64,000 nt of DNA. Source: Aeromicrobium panaciterrae. Its GTDB lineage: Bacteria > Actinomycetota > Actinomycetes > Propionibacteriales > Nocardioidaceae. Shown here piece after piece: positions 40,154 through 49,374 of the stretch; within the stretch, counting starts at the first letter, position 1; every line of letters begins with the position of its first letter. Location: NCBI RefSeq assembly GCF_031457275.1, contig NZ_JAVDWH010000001.1:2294001-2358000 (forward strand), given 5' to 3'. The notes beneath the pieces were generated by a model. It had not been told where the DNA came from. It was given only the letters and a program-made list of their open reading frames with translations, and ran no database searches. Made by a program: the position numbers and the translations under genes.

Positions 40154-40160
40154 ATGTCAA
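40131..40160 (-). promoter_or_regulatory. Promoter of the nrtR-nadABC operon
   Basis: TTGACA (40155-40160), 18-bp spacer, TAGAGT (40131-40136) on the minus strand, the most consensus-like promoter in the window, followed by an AGGAGG ribosome binding site and ATG 40101. Predicted start near 40124. Operator half-sites overlap -10 and spacer. Confidence 0.75.
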
Positions 40161-40189
40161 CCTTTAGTCGGAGATTTCGTGTCACCTCC

Positions 40190-41377
40190 ATGAGGCACGA
40201 TGAAGACGTGGATCTCCAGATACGCCAGCTGACCGACGCCGACATGAAGCAGGCGATGCGCCTGGGTTCCGAGAGCTTCGGCAATCCCCCGACTCCTGAC
40301 GAGGATCTGCCATCGTCGACTCGCGAGGGTCGCGAGTGGTTCGGCGCCTTCGACGGCGACCTCTTGGTCGCTCAGGCGATCAACCGCGAGTTCCATTCAT
40401 GGTTCGGCGGCGTCGCCATACCCACGGCTGGCGTTGCCTTCGTTGGTGTGACGGCCGAATACCGCGGCCGCGGGATAGTCCGCCCACTCCTCGAAGCCGT
40501 TCTCGCCTCCGCGGTCGATCGCGGCTCTGTGGTCTCGGCCCTGTTTCCGACAGCACCCCGCGTCTACCGCGGGCTCGGCTACGAGCGGATCACCGATCTG
40601 ATTTTCGCCACCATCCCCACCAGCGCACTCTCTGGACTCCCCCAGTCGTCAACCACCACGCGCCGCGCCACGGTCGATGACCTGGCCGCGATCCGCGAGA
40701 TCTACGACGCTTGGTCAAGCGAGCAAAACGGCCCCCTGACCAGGACCAGCCCATCCATGGGCGGCATCGTCGACGCCGACGGCCTGGCCGCCTACTCCGG
40801 CATCACGCTGGCGGTCGACAGCAACGGCACCGTCACCGGCTACGCCGCCTGGAATCGCGGCGAGGGCTATGAGGCGGACGCCAAGATCGAGGTCGCCGAC
40901 CTGATCGCCCGCAACGCCGACGCCTATGCGGCCCTTCTAAACATGCTCGGAACCTTTGCTGGGGTGGCACCGACCACCTCGATCCGAACCTCAGGAGACG
41001 ATCCCGTACGCCTGCTGCTGCCAACCTCGCATTGGCAGATCACCGCCTCGACGCCCTACATGCTCAGCATCCTTCAGGTCGACAAGGCGCTGTCGCTGCG
41101 GTCCTATCCTCGGGCGATCACTGCAGAACTGCCGTTCAGCGTCGATGGTGATCGCTACTCACTCTCCCTCGACGCCGGTACCGGCGAGTGTCAACCAACC
41201 ACACACAAGGACACCCGCGAACTCACGCCTCAGGGGCTCGCCGCGCTCTACGCCGGCGCCCAGTCGTGCGCTAACCTGCGCAGCACGAGCCAACTCACGG
41301 GTGGCGAGATCGCCGACGACGAGACCTGGGACGCCGCTTTCGGTGGACGCCAGGTGCACATCCGCGACTACTTCTAG
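40190..41377 (+). CDS. Eis-like GNAT N-acetyltransferase
   Basis: A protein of about 395 residues with the Eis-family layout: an N-terminal GNAT domain (IRQLTDADMKQAMRLGSESFG, GVAFVGVTAEYRGRGIVRPLLEA with the acetyl-CoA loop, YRGLGYERI), a second GNAT-like part and a C-terminal sterol-carrier-like domain ending in the conserved carboxylate HIRDYF. Eis homologues acetylate amines such as aminoglycosides. An ATG at 40154 is in frame but lies in the nrtR promoter; ATG 40190 or GTG 40208 are more likely. It is divergent from nrtR. Confidence 0.83.
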   Translation: MRHDEDVDLQIRQLTDADMKQAMRLGSESFGNPPTPDEDLPSSTREGREWFGAFDGDLLVAQAINREFHSWFGGVAIPTAGVAFVGVTAEYRGRGIVRPLLEAVLASAVDRGSVVSALFPTAPRVYRGLGYERITDLIFATIPTSALSGLPQSSTTTRRATVDDLAAIREIYDAWSSEQNGPLTRTSPSMGGIVDADGLAAYSGITLAVDSNGTVTGYAAWNRGEGYEADAKIEVADLIARNADAYAALLNMLGTFAGVAPTTSIRTSGDDPVRLLLPTSHWQITASTPYMLSILQVDKALSLRSYPRAITAELPFSVDGDRYSLSLDAGTGECQPTTHKDTRELTPQGLAALYAGAQSCANLRSTSQLTGGEIADDETWDAAFGGRQVHIRDYF

Positions 41378-41419
41378 CCCTGTGCGGCAGGTCACACAAT
41401 GGCCGGCTTGCATGTCGAT

Positions 41420-41463
41420 GGAACGATGTCGTACCGTCTGATGGTACGAAACAGTTTCGTTCC
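41420..41463. promoter_or_regulatory. Two palindromic TetR-type operators upstream of the tetR-MFS pair
   Basis: GGAACGA-TG-TCGTACC (41420-41435) and GGTACGAAAC-A-GTTTCGTTCC (41443-41463) are inverted repeats with one mismatch each and share GGWACGA / TCGTWCC half-sites. They lie 16-59 bp before the TetR start, whose AAGGAG ribosome binding site follows. Autoregulation of the pair by TetR is the likely role. Confidence 0.65.
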
Positions 41464-41478
41464 ATCAAGGAGCCCCGT

Positions 41479-42096
41479 ATGACCCCGGCAGAAGTAGCAG
41501 CCGCAGCTCGACCCCGTGTGGAGGGAGAGCGTGAGCAAGAGATTCTCGAAGCCACGCTCGATGTCCTCGCGGACGTCGGCTATGACCGTTTGACGATGGA
41601 CGCGGTGGCCTCGGCCGCGCGTGCATCCAAGGCAACGCTCTACCGCCGCTGGGAGACGAAGGCAAGCCTCGTTCTCGAGGCAGTCCTCGCCCAGAAGGGG
41701 CCGATTGGCGAAGCACCCGAGACCGGCTCATTGCGAGGCGACCTCATCGCTTCGTATTGCGGTCACGGCGGTCTGACAGACGAGCGCTCGCTTGCGGTGT
41801 TCGGCAGTGTCATCACCGCGCTGACTCGTGACGCCGAGTTCGCAGCAGGCTTCCGCGAGCTGTTCGTCGGCCCCAAGGTTGAGGCCACTCGCGTCCTGTT
41901 TGAACGGGCCGAGGAACGCGGCGAGATCCGCGACGACCTCGATCTCGACATTGTCGGCCCTGCACTTGCCGCCATCGTCATGCATCGCCAGTTCTTCCTG
42001 GGTCAACCAGCCACAACCGAATCCATCACCAAGGTCATCGACCAGGTGATCCTCCCCGCAGTTCTCAAACCTTCAACCCCCAAGGACGCTTCATGA
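41479..42096 (+). CDS. TetR-family transcriptional repressor
   Basis: A 205-residue regulator. The N-terminal TetR HTH is clear (ILEATLDVLADVGYDRLTMDAVASAARASKATLYRRWETK is the span, residues about 21-60; YRRW follows the recognition helix). The C-terminal ligand domain resembles the TetR_C group. Its TGA overlaps the ATG of the MFS exporter as ATGA, so it probably controls that exporter; two operator-like palindromes lie just upstream. Confidence 0.9.
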   Translation: MTPAEVAAAARPRVEGEREQEILEATLDVLADVGYDRLTMDAVASAARASKATLYRRWETKASLVLEAVLAQKGPIGEAPETGSLRGDLIASYCGHGGLTDERSLAVFGSVITALTRDAEFAAGFRELFVGPKVEATRVLFERAEERGEIRDDLDLDIVGPALAAIVMHRQFFLGQPATTESITKVIDQVILPAVLKPSTPKDAS

Positions 42097-43697
42097 CAAC
42101 CACCATCGCGGTCGAGGATCAGCCCTCGACCTCCAACGAGAAGCTGGGATGGGCGCTCGTCGTCATCTGCATGGCCCAGCTCATGGTCGTGCTCGACAGC
42201 ACGATCGCCAACATCGCACTCCCCTACATCGGTCACGACCTCGACATCACGCAGAACAACCTCCAGTGGATCGTCACGGGCTACGCCCTAGCGTTCGGTG
42301 GCCTGCTCCTGCTGGGTGGCCGCCTCGCTGACCTCTACGGACGCCGCCGAATCTTCATGCTCGGCCTCGTCTTGTTCTCGTTCGCATCGGCTCTGGGCGG
42401 TCTCGCCCAGAACGAAGCGATGCTGCTCGGCTCGCGTGGTCTGCAGGGAGTCGGTGCCGCCATGGCCGCTCCCGCTGCCCTCGCACTGATCTCGACGACG
42501 TTCCCCGCCGGTCCCCTGCGCAACCGCGCATTCTCCGTGTACGCAGCGCTGTCCGGCGTTGGCGCAGCCATCGGCCTGATCCTCGGCGGCTGGCTGACTG
42601 GCCTGGAGGTCAGCGGCCTCGAAGGATGGCGCCTGACCTTCCTGATCAACGTCCCGATCGGCCTGTTCGCAGCGTTCATCGCGCCGCGCTTCCTCAAGGA
42701 GAGCGAGCCGCAGCACACCGCCCTCGACATCCCCGGTGCAGTGTCCGGCACGCTCGGCCTCACCTCGCTGGTCTACGGACTGTCGCGCGCCGGCGACTCC
42801 CGCTACGGCTGGGGTGACTCGGTCACGATCGGCACACTGGTCGCCGCCGTGGTCCTGCTCGTCGCCTTCGTCCAGATCGAGCGCACTGTGAAGAACCCGC
42901 TCCTGCCGCTCAGCATCTTCGCCAGCCGGGCCCGCGCCACGGCACTCGTGTCGATGATGATCACGCCTGCAGCAATGTTCGCCATGTTCTTCTTCCTGTC
43001 CCTGATGGTCCAGAACGTGATGGGCTACAGCTCCCTGCGTACGGGCTTCGCGTTCCTGCCGTTCACCTTCGGCATGATCGCCGGCGCCACGATTTCGTCG
43101 AAGCTGATTGCCAAGGTCGACCCGAGGTGGCTCGCTGGTACGGGAACCATCCTCGCCGGTATGGCACTGTTCGCGTTCTCTCGCATCACCGTTGACGACA
43201 GCCCGGCCACCCTGGCCAGCCTCGCCGCCAACGGCGGATTTGCCGGCAACGACATCAACTACTGGACCGCGATTGCTCCCTGGGTCGTCCTGATGTCGTT
43301 CGGTATGGGTCTGACGTTCGTCTCGATGATGCTGGTTGCCGTGCACGGCATCCCGGATGAGGACTCGGGCATCGGCTCCGGCGTGCTCAACACGATGCAG
43401 CAGGTCGGTGGCGCCATCGGCCTCGCCGCTCTCTCGACGATCGCCGTGCACTTCACCCGCGAGCGGGCTGCGGACATCTCGGCATCGATGTCCGGTGGCG
43501 GAGGCACTCCGTCGGCTGATGTGCAGCAGCGCATCAGTGACCTGGTTGGTCAGAGCGCCTTTACGTCGGGTGCGACACACGCCTTCCTGGTCGGTGCATT
43601 CATGATTTGGACTGCCTCGGCAATCGTCTGGATCTTCCTGAACGTGAAGCACCACGAGCTGGTCGACGAGGAAGCGCCCGAGGGCGTCGTCGTCTGA
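42093..43697 (+). CDS. MFS drug exporter, DHA2 (EmrB/QacA) family
   Basis: A 534-residue protein with about 14 transmembrane helices. It begins ALVVICMAQLMVVLDSTIANIALPYIG (the DHA2 motif D1 around LDSTIANIALP is visible), with LLLGGRLADLYGRRRIFM as the A motif and GVGAAMAAPAALALIS in helix 5, where motif C lies. DHA2 members are drug/proton antiporters. The direct coupling to a TetR gene fits inducible efflux; the substrate is unknown. A 13-bp hairpin terminator follows. Confidence 0.92.
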   Translation: MTTTIAVEDQPSTSNEKLGWALVVICMAQLMVVLDSTIANIALPYIGHDLDITQNNLQWIVTGYALAFGGLLLLGGRLADLYGRRRIFMLGLVLFSFASALGGLAQNEAMLLGSRGLQGVGAAMAAPAALALISTTFPAGPLRNRAFSVYAALSGVGAAIGLILGGWLTGLEVSGLEGWRLTFLINVPIGLFAAFIAPRFLKESEPQHTALDIPGAVSGTLGLTSLVYGLSRAGDSRYGWGDSVTIGTLVAAVVLLVAFVQIERTVKNPLLPLSIFASRARATALVSMMITPAAMFAMFFFLSLMVQNVMGYSSLRTGFAFLPFTFGMIAGATISSKLIAKVDPRWLAGTGTILAGMALFAFSRITVDDSPATLASLAANGGFAGNDINYWTAIAPWVVLMSFGMGLTFVSMMLVAVHGIPDEDSGIGSGVLNTMQQVGGAIGLAALSTIAVHFTRERAADISASMSGGGGTPSADVQQRISDLVGQSAFTSGATHAFLVGAFMIWTASAIVWIFLNVKHHELVDEEAPEGVVV

Positions 43698-43712
43698 CTA
43701 GTTCTTCCAAGT

Positions 43713-43743
43713 GGCCGCAGCTTCCCTACCGGAAGTTGCGGCC
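43713..43743. terminator. Shared hairpin terminator between MFS gene and dnaE2
   Basis: GGCCGCAGCTTCC and GGAAGTTGCGGCC form a 13-bp stem (one G-U pair) with loop CTACC, followed by TGTGTTTT on the plus strand. It lies 15 bp after the MFS stop and overlaps the end of the convergent dnaE2 frame, so it can end transcripts from both sides. Confidence 0.7.
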
Positions 43744-46700
43744 GCTGTGTTTTGCGGGGATGGCGGAGGCGGCCTGTGGGTAGACCGTCTCGATGCGCTC
43801 GAGCTTGTCGGCGACCAGATTGGTCACTCCCTCATAGCGCTCAAGGGTGCCGCGAATGATCATCCCGGCCGCATTGCGGCCAACCCTGCGATAGCGCTTC
43901 CACAGCGCCTCCGAGCACACGACGTTGAGCATGCCGGTCTCGTCCTCGATGTTGAGGAAGGTCACTCCCACTGCTGTGGCCGGTCGCTGACGGTGGGTGA
44001 TGAGTCCGCCGACCTTGACCCGACGCCCTGCCTCGGCCTTGGCCAGACCCGCGACGGAGTAGATGCCCTCACTCTCCAGCAGCGGCCTCAGGTGCTCAAT
44101 CGGGTGGGTCTCGGGCGAGATACGGGTGGCCCAGAGGTCTGCCATCGTCAACTCGACATCGCTCATACCGGGCAACGTTGGTGGCGGCAGAGTGACAGAA
44201 GTGCCCTCAAGCTGGTCGGAACGCTCGGCATAACCGGCATTCCAGAGCGCCTGCCGGCGACTGATGCCAAAGCCGTCGAATGCTCCGGCTGTCGCCAGTG
44301 ACTCCATCTGGGCGACGGTCAGCTCCGCCCGGCGCGCGACATCTGCCATGTCAGCAAAAGGACGCTCGGCACGTACGGAGACGATGCGCTCGGCAATCTC
44401 GGTGCCGAGTCCTTGCACCTCGTCGAGCCCCAGGCGTACGGCAAAGGCGCCATCGCGTCGGTGCTCAGGCGTCGGATCGGCCGTGCCGCGTATGAACCGC
44501 GGCACCGGATCCTGGACACGTTCGAGGCAGACGTCTTGACCGGTTGGCCCCGTGGCTCCGAGTTCGAGGTCAGCCACGGCTCTGGAGTGCACGATGTCAG
44601 GACGCAGGATCTTCACTCCGTGGTGGCGAGCATCGGTGACCAGCGACTGCGGTGAATAGAACCCCATCGGCTGATTGCGCAGCAGCGCCGCCAGGAACGC
44701 ACCGGGATAGTGCAGCTTGAGCCATGAGCTGGCATAGACCAGCAGGGCAAAGCTCAGGGCGTGGCTCTCGGCGAAGCCGAAGTTGGCAAAGGACTGGATC
44801 TTGAGATAGATCACGTCGGACTCTTCCTCGCTGAGCCCATGCCTCGCCATACCGTCGTAGAGCTTCTCGCGCAGTGACTCAATGCGTTCGATGCCTCGCT
44901 TGGAACCCATCGCCCGGCGCAGCAGGTCGGCCTCATCACCGGTGCAGTCGCCGATCGCGATCGCCATCTGCATCAGCTGCTCCTGGAACAGCGGCACGCC
45001 CTTGGTGCGCTCCAGCACCGGCTCGAGGATCGGGTGCGGGTAGGTCACCTCCTCCTTGCCGGTGGCTCGACGTATGTAGGGGTGCACCGCGCCACCCTGG
45101 ATCGGACCTGGGCGGATCAGCGCGATCTCGATCGCCAGGTCGTAGTAGGAGCGCGGTTGCAGGCGCGGGAGTGTGCCGATCTGGGCACGGCTCTCAACCT
45201 GGAACACACCAATCGAGTCGGCGCGACACAACATGTCGTAGACCGCTGCCTCTTCCTTGGGGATCGTGTCGAGCGTCAACTCCTCCCCCAGGTGCTCGGC
45301 GACGATCTCGAGGGTGTGGTTGAGCGCGCCGAGCATGCCGAGGCCGAGCAGATCGAACTTGACCAGTCCCATCCACTCGCACGCGTCCTTGTCCCACTGC
45401 AGGACTGTGCGGTCCTTCATACGGCCGCGCTCGATGGGACACACCTCGCCGATGGGCCGCTCGGTCAGGATCATCCCGCCCGAGTGGATGCCGAGATGGC
45501 GTGGCGCCTTGATCAGCTGATTGGCCAGATCGACGACCTGTTTTGGCACCTCCGAGGTCTCGCCGGCCGAGATCGAGCTCCACCCGTCGATCTGCTTGGA
45601 CCAGGCGTCCTGTTGACCTGTTGAGTAGCCGAGCGCCTTGGCGGCATCACGGACAGCCGAGCGAGGTCGATAGCTGATGACGTTTGCGACCTGTGCCGCG
45701 TTGTGGCGACCGTAGGTCTCGTAGACCCACTGGATGACCTCCTCGCGCCGGGCTGAGTCGAAGTCGACGTCAATGTCGGGCTCCTCCTCACGGGTCGTGG
45801 CGAGAAAACGCTCGAAGGGCAGGTTGTAGAAGATTGAGTCGACTGCGGTGATGCCCAGCGCGTAGCAAAGCGCTGAGTTGGCTGACGAGCCTCGGCCCTG
45901 GCACAGGATCTTGCGCCGCTTGGCCTCCTTGACGATGTCGTGAACGATCAGGAAGTAGCCCGGGAAGTCCTTCTCCTCGATCACTGCAAGCTCCCGCTCG
46001 ATGCGTTCACGCGCCTTGTCGATGTTGTGCGCGTAGCGCGTACGTATGCCTCGATCGGCCAGCTCGCGCAGCCAGCTCATCGCAGTGTGGCCCTCGGGTA
46101 TGCCGCGGCGCGGTAGTCGCGGTGTCGCCGCCCGTAGGTCGAACGCGACCTCGTCGGCGATCCTGACGCTGTGCTGCACGGCGCCGGGGTAGCGGGCAAA
46201 ACGTCGCTGCATCTCCGCTCCCGATCGCAGGTGCGCCGAGCTCGACGTCGGCAGCCAGCCGTCCATGTCTGCCAGGCTGCGCCGCGCACGTACGGCGGCG
46301 GTTGCCGCAGCGAGCTGATGAGTTGCCGGCTTGGCGTAGTGGACGTTGTTGGTTGCCACGATCGGTAGCCCGTGATCGGCAGCAAGGGCTGCGAGCGCGT
46401 CATTGATGGCGCTGTCAGTCGGGAACCCATGGTCGATCAGCTCGACGACGACATTGTCGTGACCGAACATCGCCGTCAGTCGATCGAGTTCCTTGGCGGC
46501 TGCCTCACGCCCCCCACCTGCGAGGGCTTGGCGTACGGAACCCTTGCGGCAGCCCGTCAGCACCAACCAGTGGTCACGCCCCATCTCGGCGAGCTCGTCG
46601 AGGTCGTAGACCGGACGCCCCTTCTCGTCGCCACGGAAGTGCGCTTCGGTCATGGCACCAGCGAGCCGGTGATAGCCCTCGACCCCGCGTGCCAGCACCA

Positions 46701-47139
46701 ACAGGTGACTGCCCTCGGGATCAGCGACACCGTTCTGCGGACCGCTCAGTCCCAGCGAGAGCTCGGCCCCATAGATCGTGAGCAATTGCTCAGACTCATA
46801 CTTCTGGGCGATCTCGGCAAAGAGCGGCGCCCCGTAGAACCCGTTGTGGTCGGTGATCGCCAGACCGTGCAGTCCCAGGCTGATTGCCTCCTCGACCAAC
46901 GTATCGGGACCACTCGCACCGTCGAGGAAGCTGAAGTTGCTGTGGCAGTGCAGCTCGGCGTAGGGCACGACCGGTCCATCGGGTCGCCGGATCGTCTCGG
47001 TGGGCTCGTACGTGGGGCGCTTGCGCGAGAAGCCCGGCCCGTCGCCACCGTCAGGGACAGGACGATCATTGGGTGTCGTACGACCTGAGAGCCGCCGCTC
47101 CAGCTCCCGCCACGGCATGTCCGGATTGGACCAGCCCAT
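43726..47139 (-). CDS. dnaE2: Error-prone DNA polymerase III alpha subunit (DnaE2/ImuC)
   Basis: A 1137-residue C-family polymerase that performs translesion synthesis in the SOS mutasome. It has the PHP domain (ELHCHSNFSFLDGAS, AITDHNGFYG), GRGSSANSALCYALGI, the catalytic PDIDVDFDSARRE, FLATTREEEP, helix-hairpin-helix (VQGLGTEIAERIV) and an OB fold near the end (RVKVGGLITHRQRPATAVGV). The beta-clamp and tau regions of replicative DnaE are missing, as in DnaE2. ATG 47139 overlaps the imuB stop as TGATG. Confidence 0.94.
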   Translation of the reverse strand: MGWSNPDMPWRELERRLSGRTTPNDRPVPDGGDGPGFSRKRPTYEPTETIRRPDGPVVPYAELHCHSNFSFLDGASGPDTLVEEAISLGLHGLAITDHNGFYGAPLFAEIAQKYESEQLLTIYGAELSLGLSGPQNGVADPEGSHLLVLARGVEGYHRLAGAMTEAHFRGDEKGRPVYDLDELAEMGRDHWLVLTGCRKGSVRQALAGGGREAAAKELDRLTAMFGHDNVVVELIDHGFPTDSAINDALAALAADHGLPIVATNNVHYAKPATHQLAAATAAVRARRSLADMDGWLPTSSSAHLRSGAEMQRRFARYPGAVQHSVRIADEVAFDLRAATPRLPRRGIPEGHTAMSWLRELADRGIRTRYAHNIDKARERIERELAVIEEKDFPGYFLIVHDIVKEAKRRKILCQGRGSSANSALCYALGITAVDSIFYNLPFERFLATTREEEPDIDVDFDSARREEVIQWVYETYGRHNAAQVANVISYRPRSAVRDAAKALGYSTGQQDAWSKQIDGWSSISAGETSEVPKQVVDLANQLIKAPRHLGIHSGGMILTERPIGEVCPIERGRMKDRTVLQWDKDACEWMGLVKFDLLGLGMLGALNHTLEIVAEHLGEELTLDTIPKEEAAVYDMLCRADSIGVFQVESRAQIGTLPRLQPRSYYDLAIEIALIRPGPIQGGAVHPYIRRATGKEEVTYPHPILEPVLERTKGVPLFQEQLMQMAIAIGDCTGDEADLLRRAMGSKRGIERIESLREKLYDGMARHGLSEEESDVIYLKIQSFANFGFAESHALSFALLVYASSWLKLHYPGAFLAALLRNQPMGFYSPQSLVTDARHHGVKILRPDIVHSRAVADLELGATGPTGQDVCLERVQDPVPRFIRGTADPTPEHRRDGAFAVRLGLDEVQGLGTEIAERIVSVRAERPFADMADVARRAELTVAQMESLATAGAFDGFGISRRQALWNAGYAERSDQLEGTSVTLPPPTLPGMSDVELTMADLWATRISPETHPIEHLRPLLESEGIYSVAGLAKAEAGRRVKVGGLITHRQRPATAVGVTFLNIEDETGMLNVVCSEALWKRYRRVGRNAAGMIIRGTLERYEGVTNLVADKLERIETVYPQAASAIPAKHSGRNFR

Positions 47140-48647
47140 CAGTCATATCTCGCTTCAGTCCACCAGGTGCCGTTCTCGACGAGCATCAGCCAGGCGCTGC
47201 CGTCGACGCCGACGACCTGGAAGCGGGCCAGCCGACGCGACGAGGCTTCGTCCCACCACTGCTCGTCGACCGGCCACGGGCCTGCCCACGACGCCACGGG
47301 CTGCCAGTCGCTGCCTACGGCCGCCCTGAACCGAGCCGGCTCCCCCGTGATCACCCCGCGACCAGTGACCCCGATCGGCTGCCCTTCGGCGCCCACGACC
47401 AGAGCCTCATGCGGCTCGGTATAGACGGTTGCCGGCGCCGGCGGTGGCAGGCTGCCCGGCCACGGCAGTCCCGCGGATCGCTTGGCCACGGCACGTTCAC
47501 CCCACGGGACCAGCAGCCGCCGCTCGGCAGGACCCCGGCCGCCCTGCACCGATGCCGACACCACCGACTCATGGCCGACGATGCTCTGCACTCTTGCGAC
47601 TCCGCGCTCCACTCGCTCGTCGGGTCCACCGCCAAACAGGCTGTCGGCATGGTCGCCGAGCGGCTCAGTGACTTCGGGGATCAGTCGTACGGCATCGACG
47701 GGTGCGCGTACGGCACCATCGGCCTGCAGCTGCCAACGGACCCGGTCGATCAGATCGGTGGCACCGAACCAACGCGGATGCATCCAGCGCCGAGCCGTCG
47801 CCAACGAGCCATCGGCATCGACCTCGATCAGCACTGTCGTGCAGACCAGACCATGGGCAGCGAGATCTTTGACGAAGCCCTCGGCGGTGGTGCGCAGGCT
47901 GAACGCGATCGGCTCGATCAGCTCGAGGGGTGGCTCCAGCAGCAGCGTCGCGTCGAACTCCGGCGGCACCTGCCGACTTCCGACAGGCAGCGGGTCGAGC
48001 CCACGAGCCAGCCGGTGCAGCAACTCCCCATGCGTACCGAATCGCGTATGTACGTCAGCGGCGGGCAGCCCAGCAAAGTCACCGAGGGTCTGCAGACCCA
48101 TACGTCGCAGCAGTCCGACGAGATCGGCATCGTCGAGGGCGTCAATCGGGAGGTCGCGCAGGAAGTGCGCCGAACCACCTCGCGGGATCGCGAGACTGTC
48201 CTGCGCCAACGCCCGGCGAGCAGCCAGCTCAGCGGCAAACAATCCGTCGGCGATGCCGATGCGTACGTCCCACACACCGATGCCGACCAACCGCTCGGCG
48301 ATGACCGCCGCCGCCTCGGCCTCCCCGCCATAGAAGCGACTCGGCACCCGCAACGCGCACAATCCCGGCCGCAATGGGGCGACTCCAGGACTCAACGCCT
48401 CGATCGCGGTGAGCACCGCCTCAAATCCGCGCGCATCAGCATCGGCGTTGTAGTCGTGCAGCACCAGGCCAGGGCAGCGCGACTGGGCATCGCGGCGACG
48501 CATGCCACGGCGTACGCCCTCCGCGCGTGCCGCCTGGGAGCAGGCCAGCACCTGCCCCTTGTCGAGCACCGCAGCAGGCTGCGAAGGCGGCAGGTCTGCC
48601 GCAACGATCGGCCAGTCCGGTGCCCACATCACCATGGTCCGCGGCAT
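47139..48647 (-). CDS. imuB: ImuB, inactive Y-family polymerase homologue
   Basis: A 502-residue relative of DinB. The two acidic active-site patches are not conserved: the first reads MVMWAPDWPIVAA and the second ALRVPSRFYGGEAEA, lacking the catalytic DE pair, as known for ImuB. It keeps the fingers/palm scaffold (ADAVHTRFG-type LPAADVHTRFGTHGELL, LARGLDP) and a GLPWPG motif that could be a clamp-binding element. It bridges DnaE2 to the beta clamp. One-base overlaps with both neighbours show coupled translation. Confidence 0.92.
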   Translation of the reverse strand: MPRTMVMWAPDWPIVAADLPPSQPAAVLDKGQVLACSQAARAEGVRRGMRRRDAQSRCPGLVLHDYNADADARGFEAVLTAIEALSPGVAPLRPGLCALRVPSRFYGGEAEAAAVIAERLVGIGVWDVRIGIADGLFAAELAARRALAQDSLAIPRGGSAHFLRDLPIDALDDADLVGLLRRMGLQTLGDFAGLPAADVHTRFGTHGELLHRLARGLDPLPVGSRQVPPEFDATLLLEPPLELIEPIAFSLRTTAEGFVKDLAAHGLVCTTVLIEVDADGSLATARRWMHPRWFGATDLIDRVRWQLQADGAVRAPVDAVRLIPEVTEPLGDHADSLFGGGPDERVERGVARVQSIVGHESVVSASVQGGRGPAERRLLVPWGERAVAKRSAGLPWPGSLPPPAPATVYTEPHEALVVGAEGQPIGVTGRGVITGEPARFRAAVGSDWQPVASWAGPWPVDEQWWDEASSRRLARFQVVGVDGSAWLMLVENGTWWTEARYD

Positions 48648-49318
48648 CAGCTGACGCTCCTGAGCACGGTGGGCTTGGCCTCTGACTCAACCCGACGAAT
48701 CGCGAGATCGGCGTCAGGCAACCAGAGCCGACCCGATCGGGCGGGCGCGGTGCCTCGCTGTACGTCGACCGTCACCTGGCGTGCCTGCAGGTGACCATGC
48801 CCCTGCCCCAGCCCACCCCACTGGGCATCGCGCATCGTCAGTCGCGCCTCACATCGCGGCCAGTCGCCCCACGAGATGAGGATTGCCCCGCGTTGACGCA
48901 GTCGGGCGCTGAGTCGCGCCACCTCACCGTCGGTGATCGACGAAGGAGCGCGCAGGACCACAACGCCGAGCACGTCGATCAGCGCAGCGGTGACCTCGAG
49001 CCAAGCGTCACCCGGATCGGGAACCAGGATCGTACGGCGCAACTCGACACCAGCAGCCGCCGCAGCCTCGAGGCCCAGCTCTGCCGACCCGACGACCCCA
49101 CACCAGGCTCCATCGGCCGAAGGGCCAGCCATCAGTGCAATCGCCAGGCTCGCCGAATCGACGCCATAGCTCGATCCGGTCTGCAATTGCAGCAGACCGG
49201 CGAGCGCAGGATGTGTCGCTACGGGTTGCGAAGCTGGTCGACCCTGCATCTGGTTGACGCGTTCGCGCAGCTCGCTGAGTTTTGAGGATTCAGGGGTCGG
49301 CGAGAGGGCAACGGTCAT
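48647..49318 (-). CDS. imuA': ImuA', RecA-like mutasome accessory protein
   Basis: A 223-residue protein with a degenerate RecA-like fold (LLQLQTGSSYGVDSASLAIALMAG, VLRAPSSITDGEVARLSARLRQRGAILISW, RLTMRD) and no proper Walker A, as in ImuA' of mycobacteria. It is first in imuA'-imuB-dnaE2 and needed for damage-induced mutagenesis. The promoter reads TTGACC (49348-49353), 17 bp, GAAGAT (49325-49330), 6 nt to the ATG, with the SOS box in the spacer. Confidence 0.9.
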   Translation of the reverse strand: MTVALSPTPESSKLSELRERVNQMQGRPASQPVATHPALAGLLQLQTGSSYGVDSASLAIALMAGPSADGAWCGVVGSAELGLEAAAAAGVELRRTILVPDPGDAWLEVTAALIDVLGVVVLRAPSSITDGEVARLSARLRQRGAILISWGDWPRCEARLTMRDAQWGGLGQGHGHLQARQVTVDVQRGTAPARSGRLWLPDADLAIRRVESEAKPTVLRSVS

Positions 49319-49327
49319 CCATCAATC

Positions 49328-49345
49328 TTCGAACATCTGTTCGAA
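49328..49345. promoter_or_regulatory. LexA (SOS) box of the imuA'-imuB-dnaE2 operon
   Basis: TTCGAACATCTGTTCGAA is a perfect match to the actinobacterial LexA consensus TCGAAC-N4-GTTCGA with symmetrical flanks. It fills the spacer and overlaps the -10 of the imuA' promoter, so LexA should block transcription until DNA damage. Confidence 0.9.
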
Positions 49346-49374
49346 TGGGTCAACCCGTCAGAAGGACTACTTCG

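Noticed and set aside
40154-40189. In-frame ATG at 40154 as start of the Eis-like gene
   Set aside because: It lies on the -35 of the nrtR promoter without ribosome binding site, and the extra residues do not look like the family's N-terminus.
42288-43655. A 455-codon minus-strand frame over the MFS exporter
   Set aside because: Shadow of the exporter: rich in Asp, Gln, His and Arg with no domain, and no ribosome binding site.
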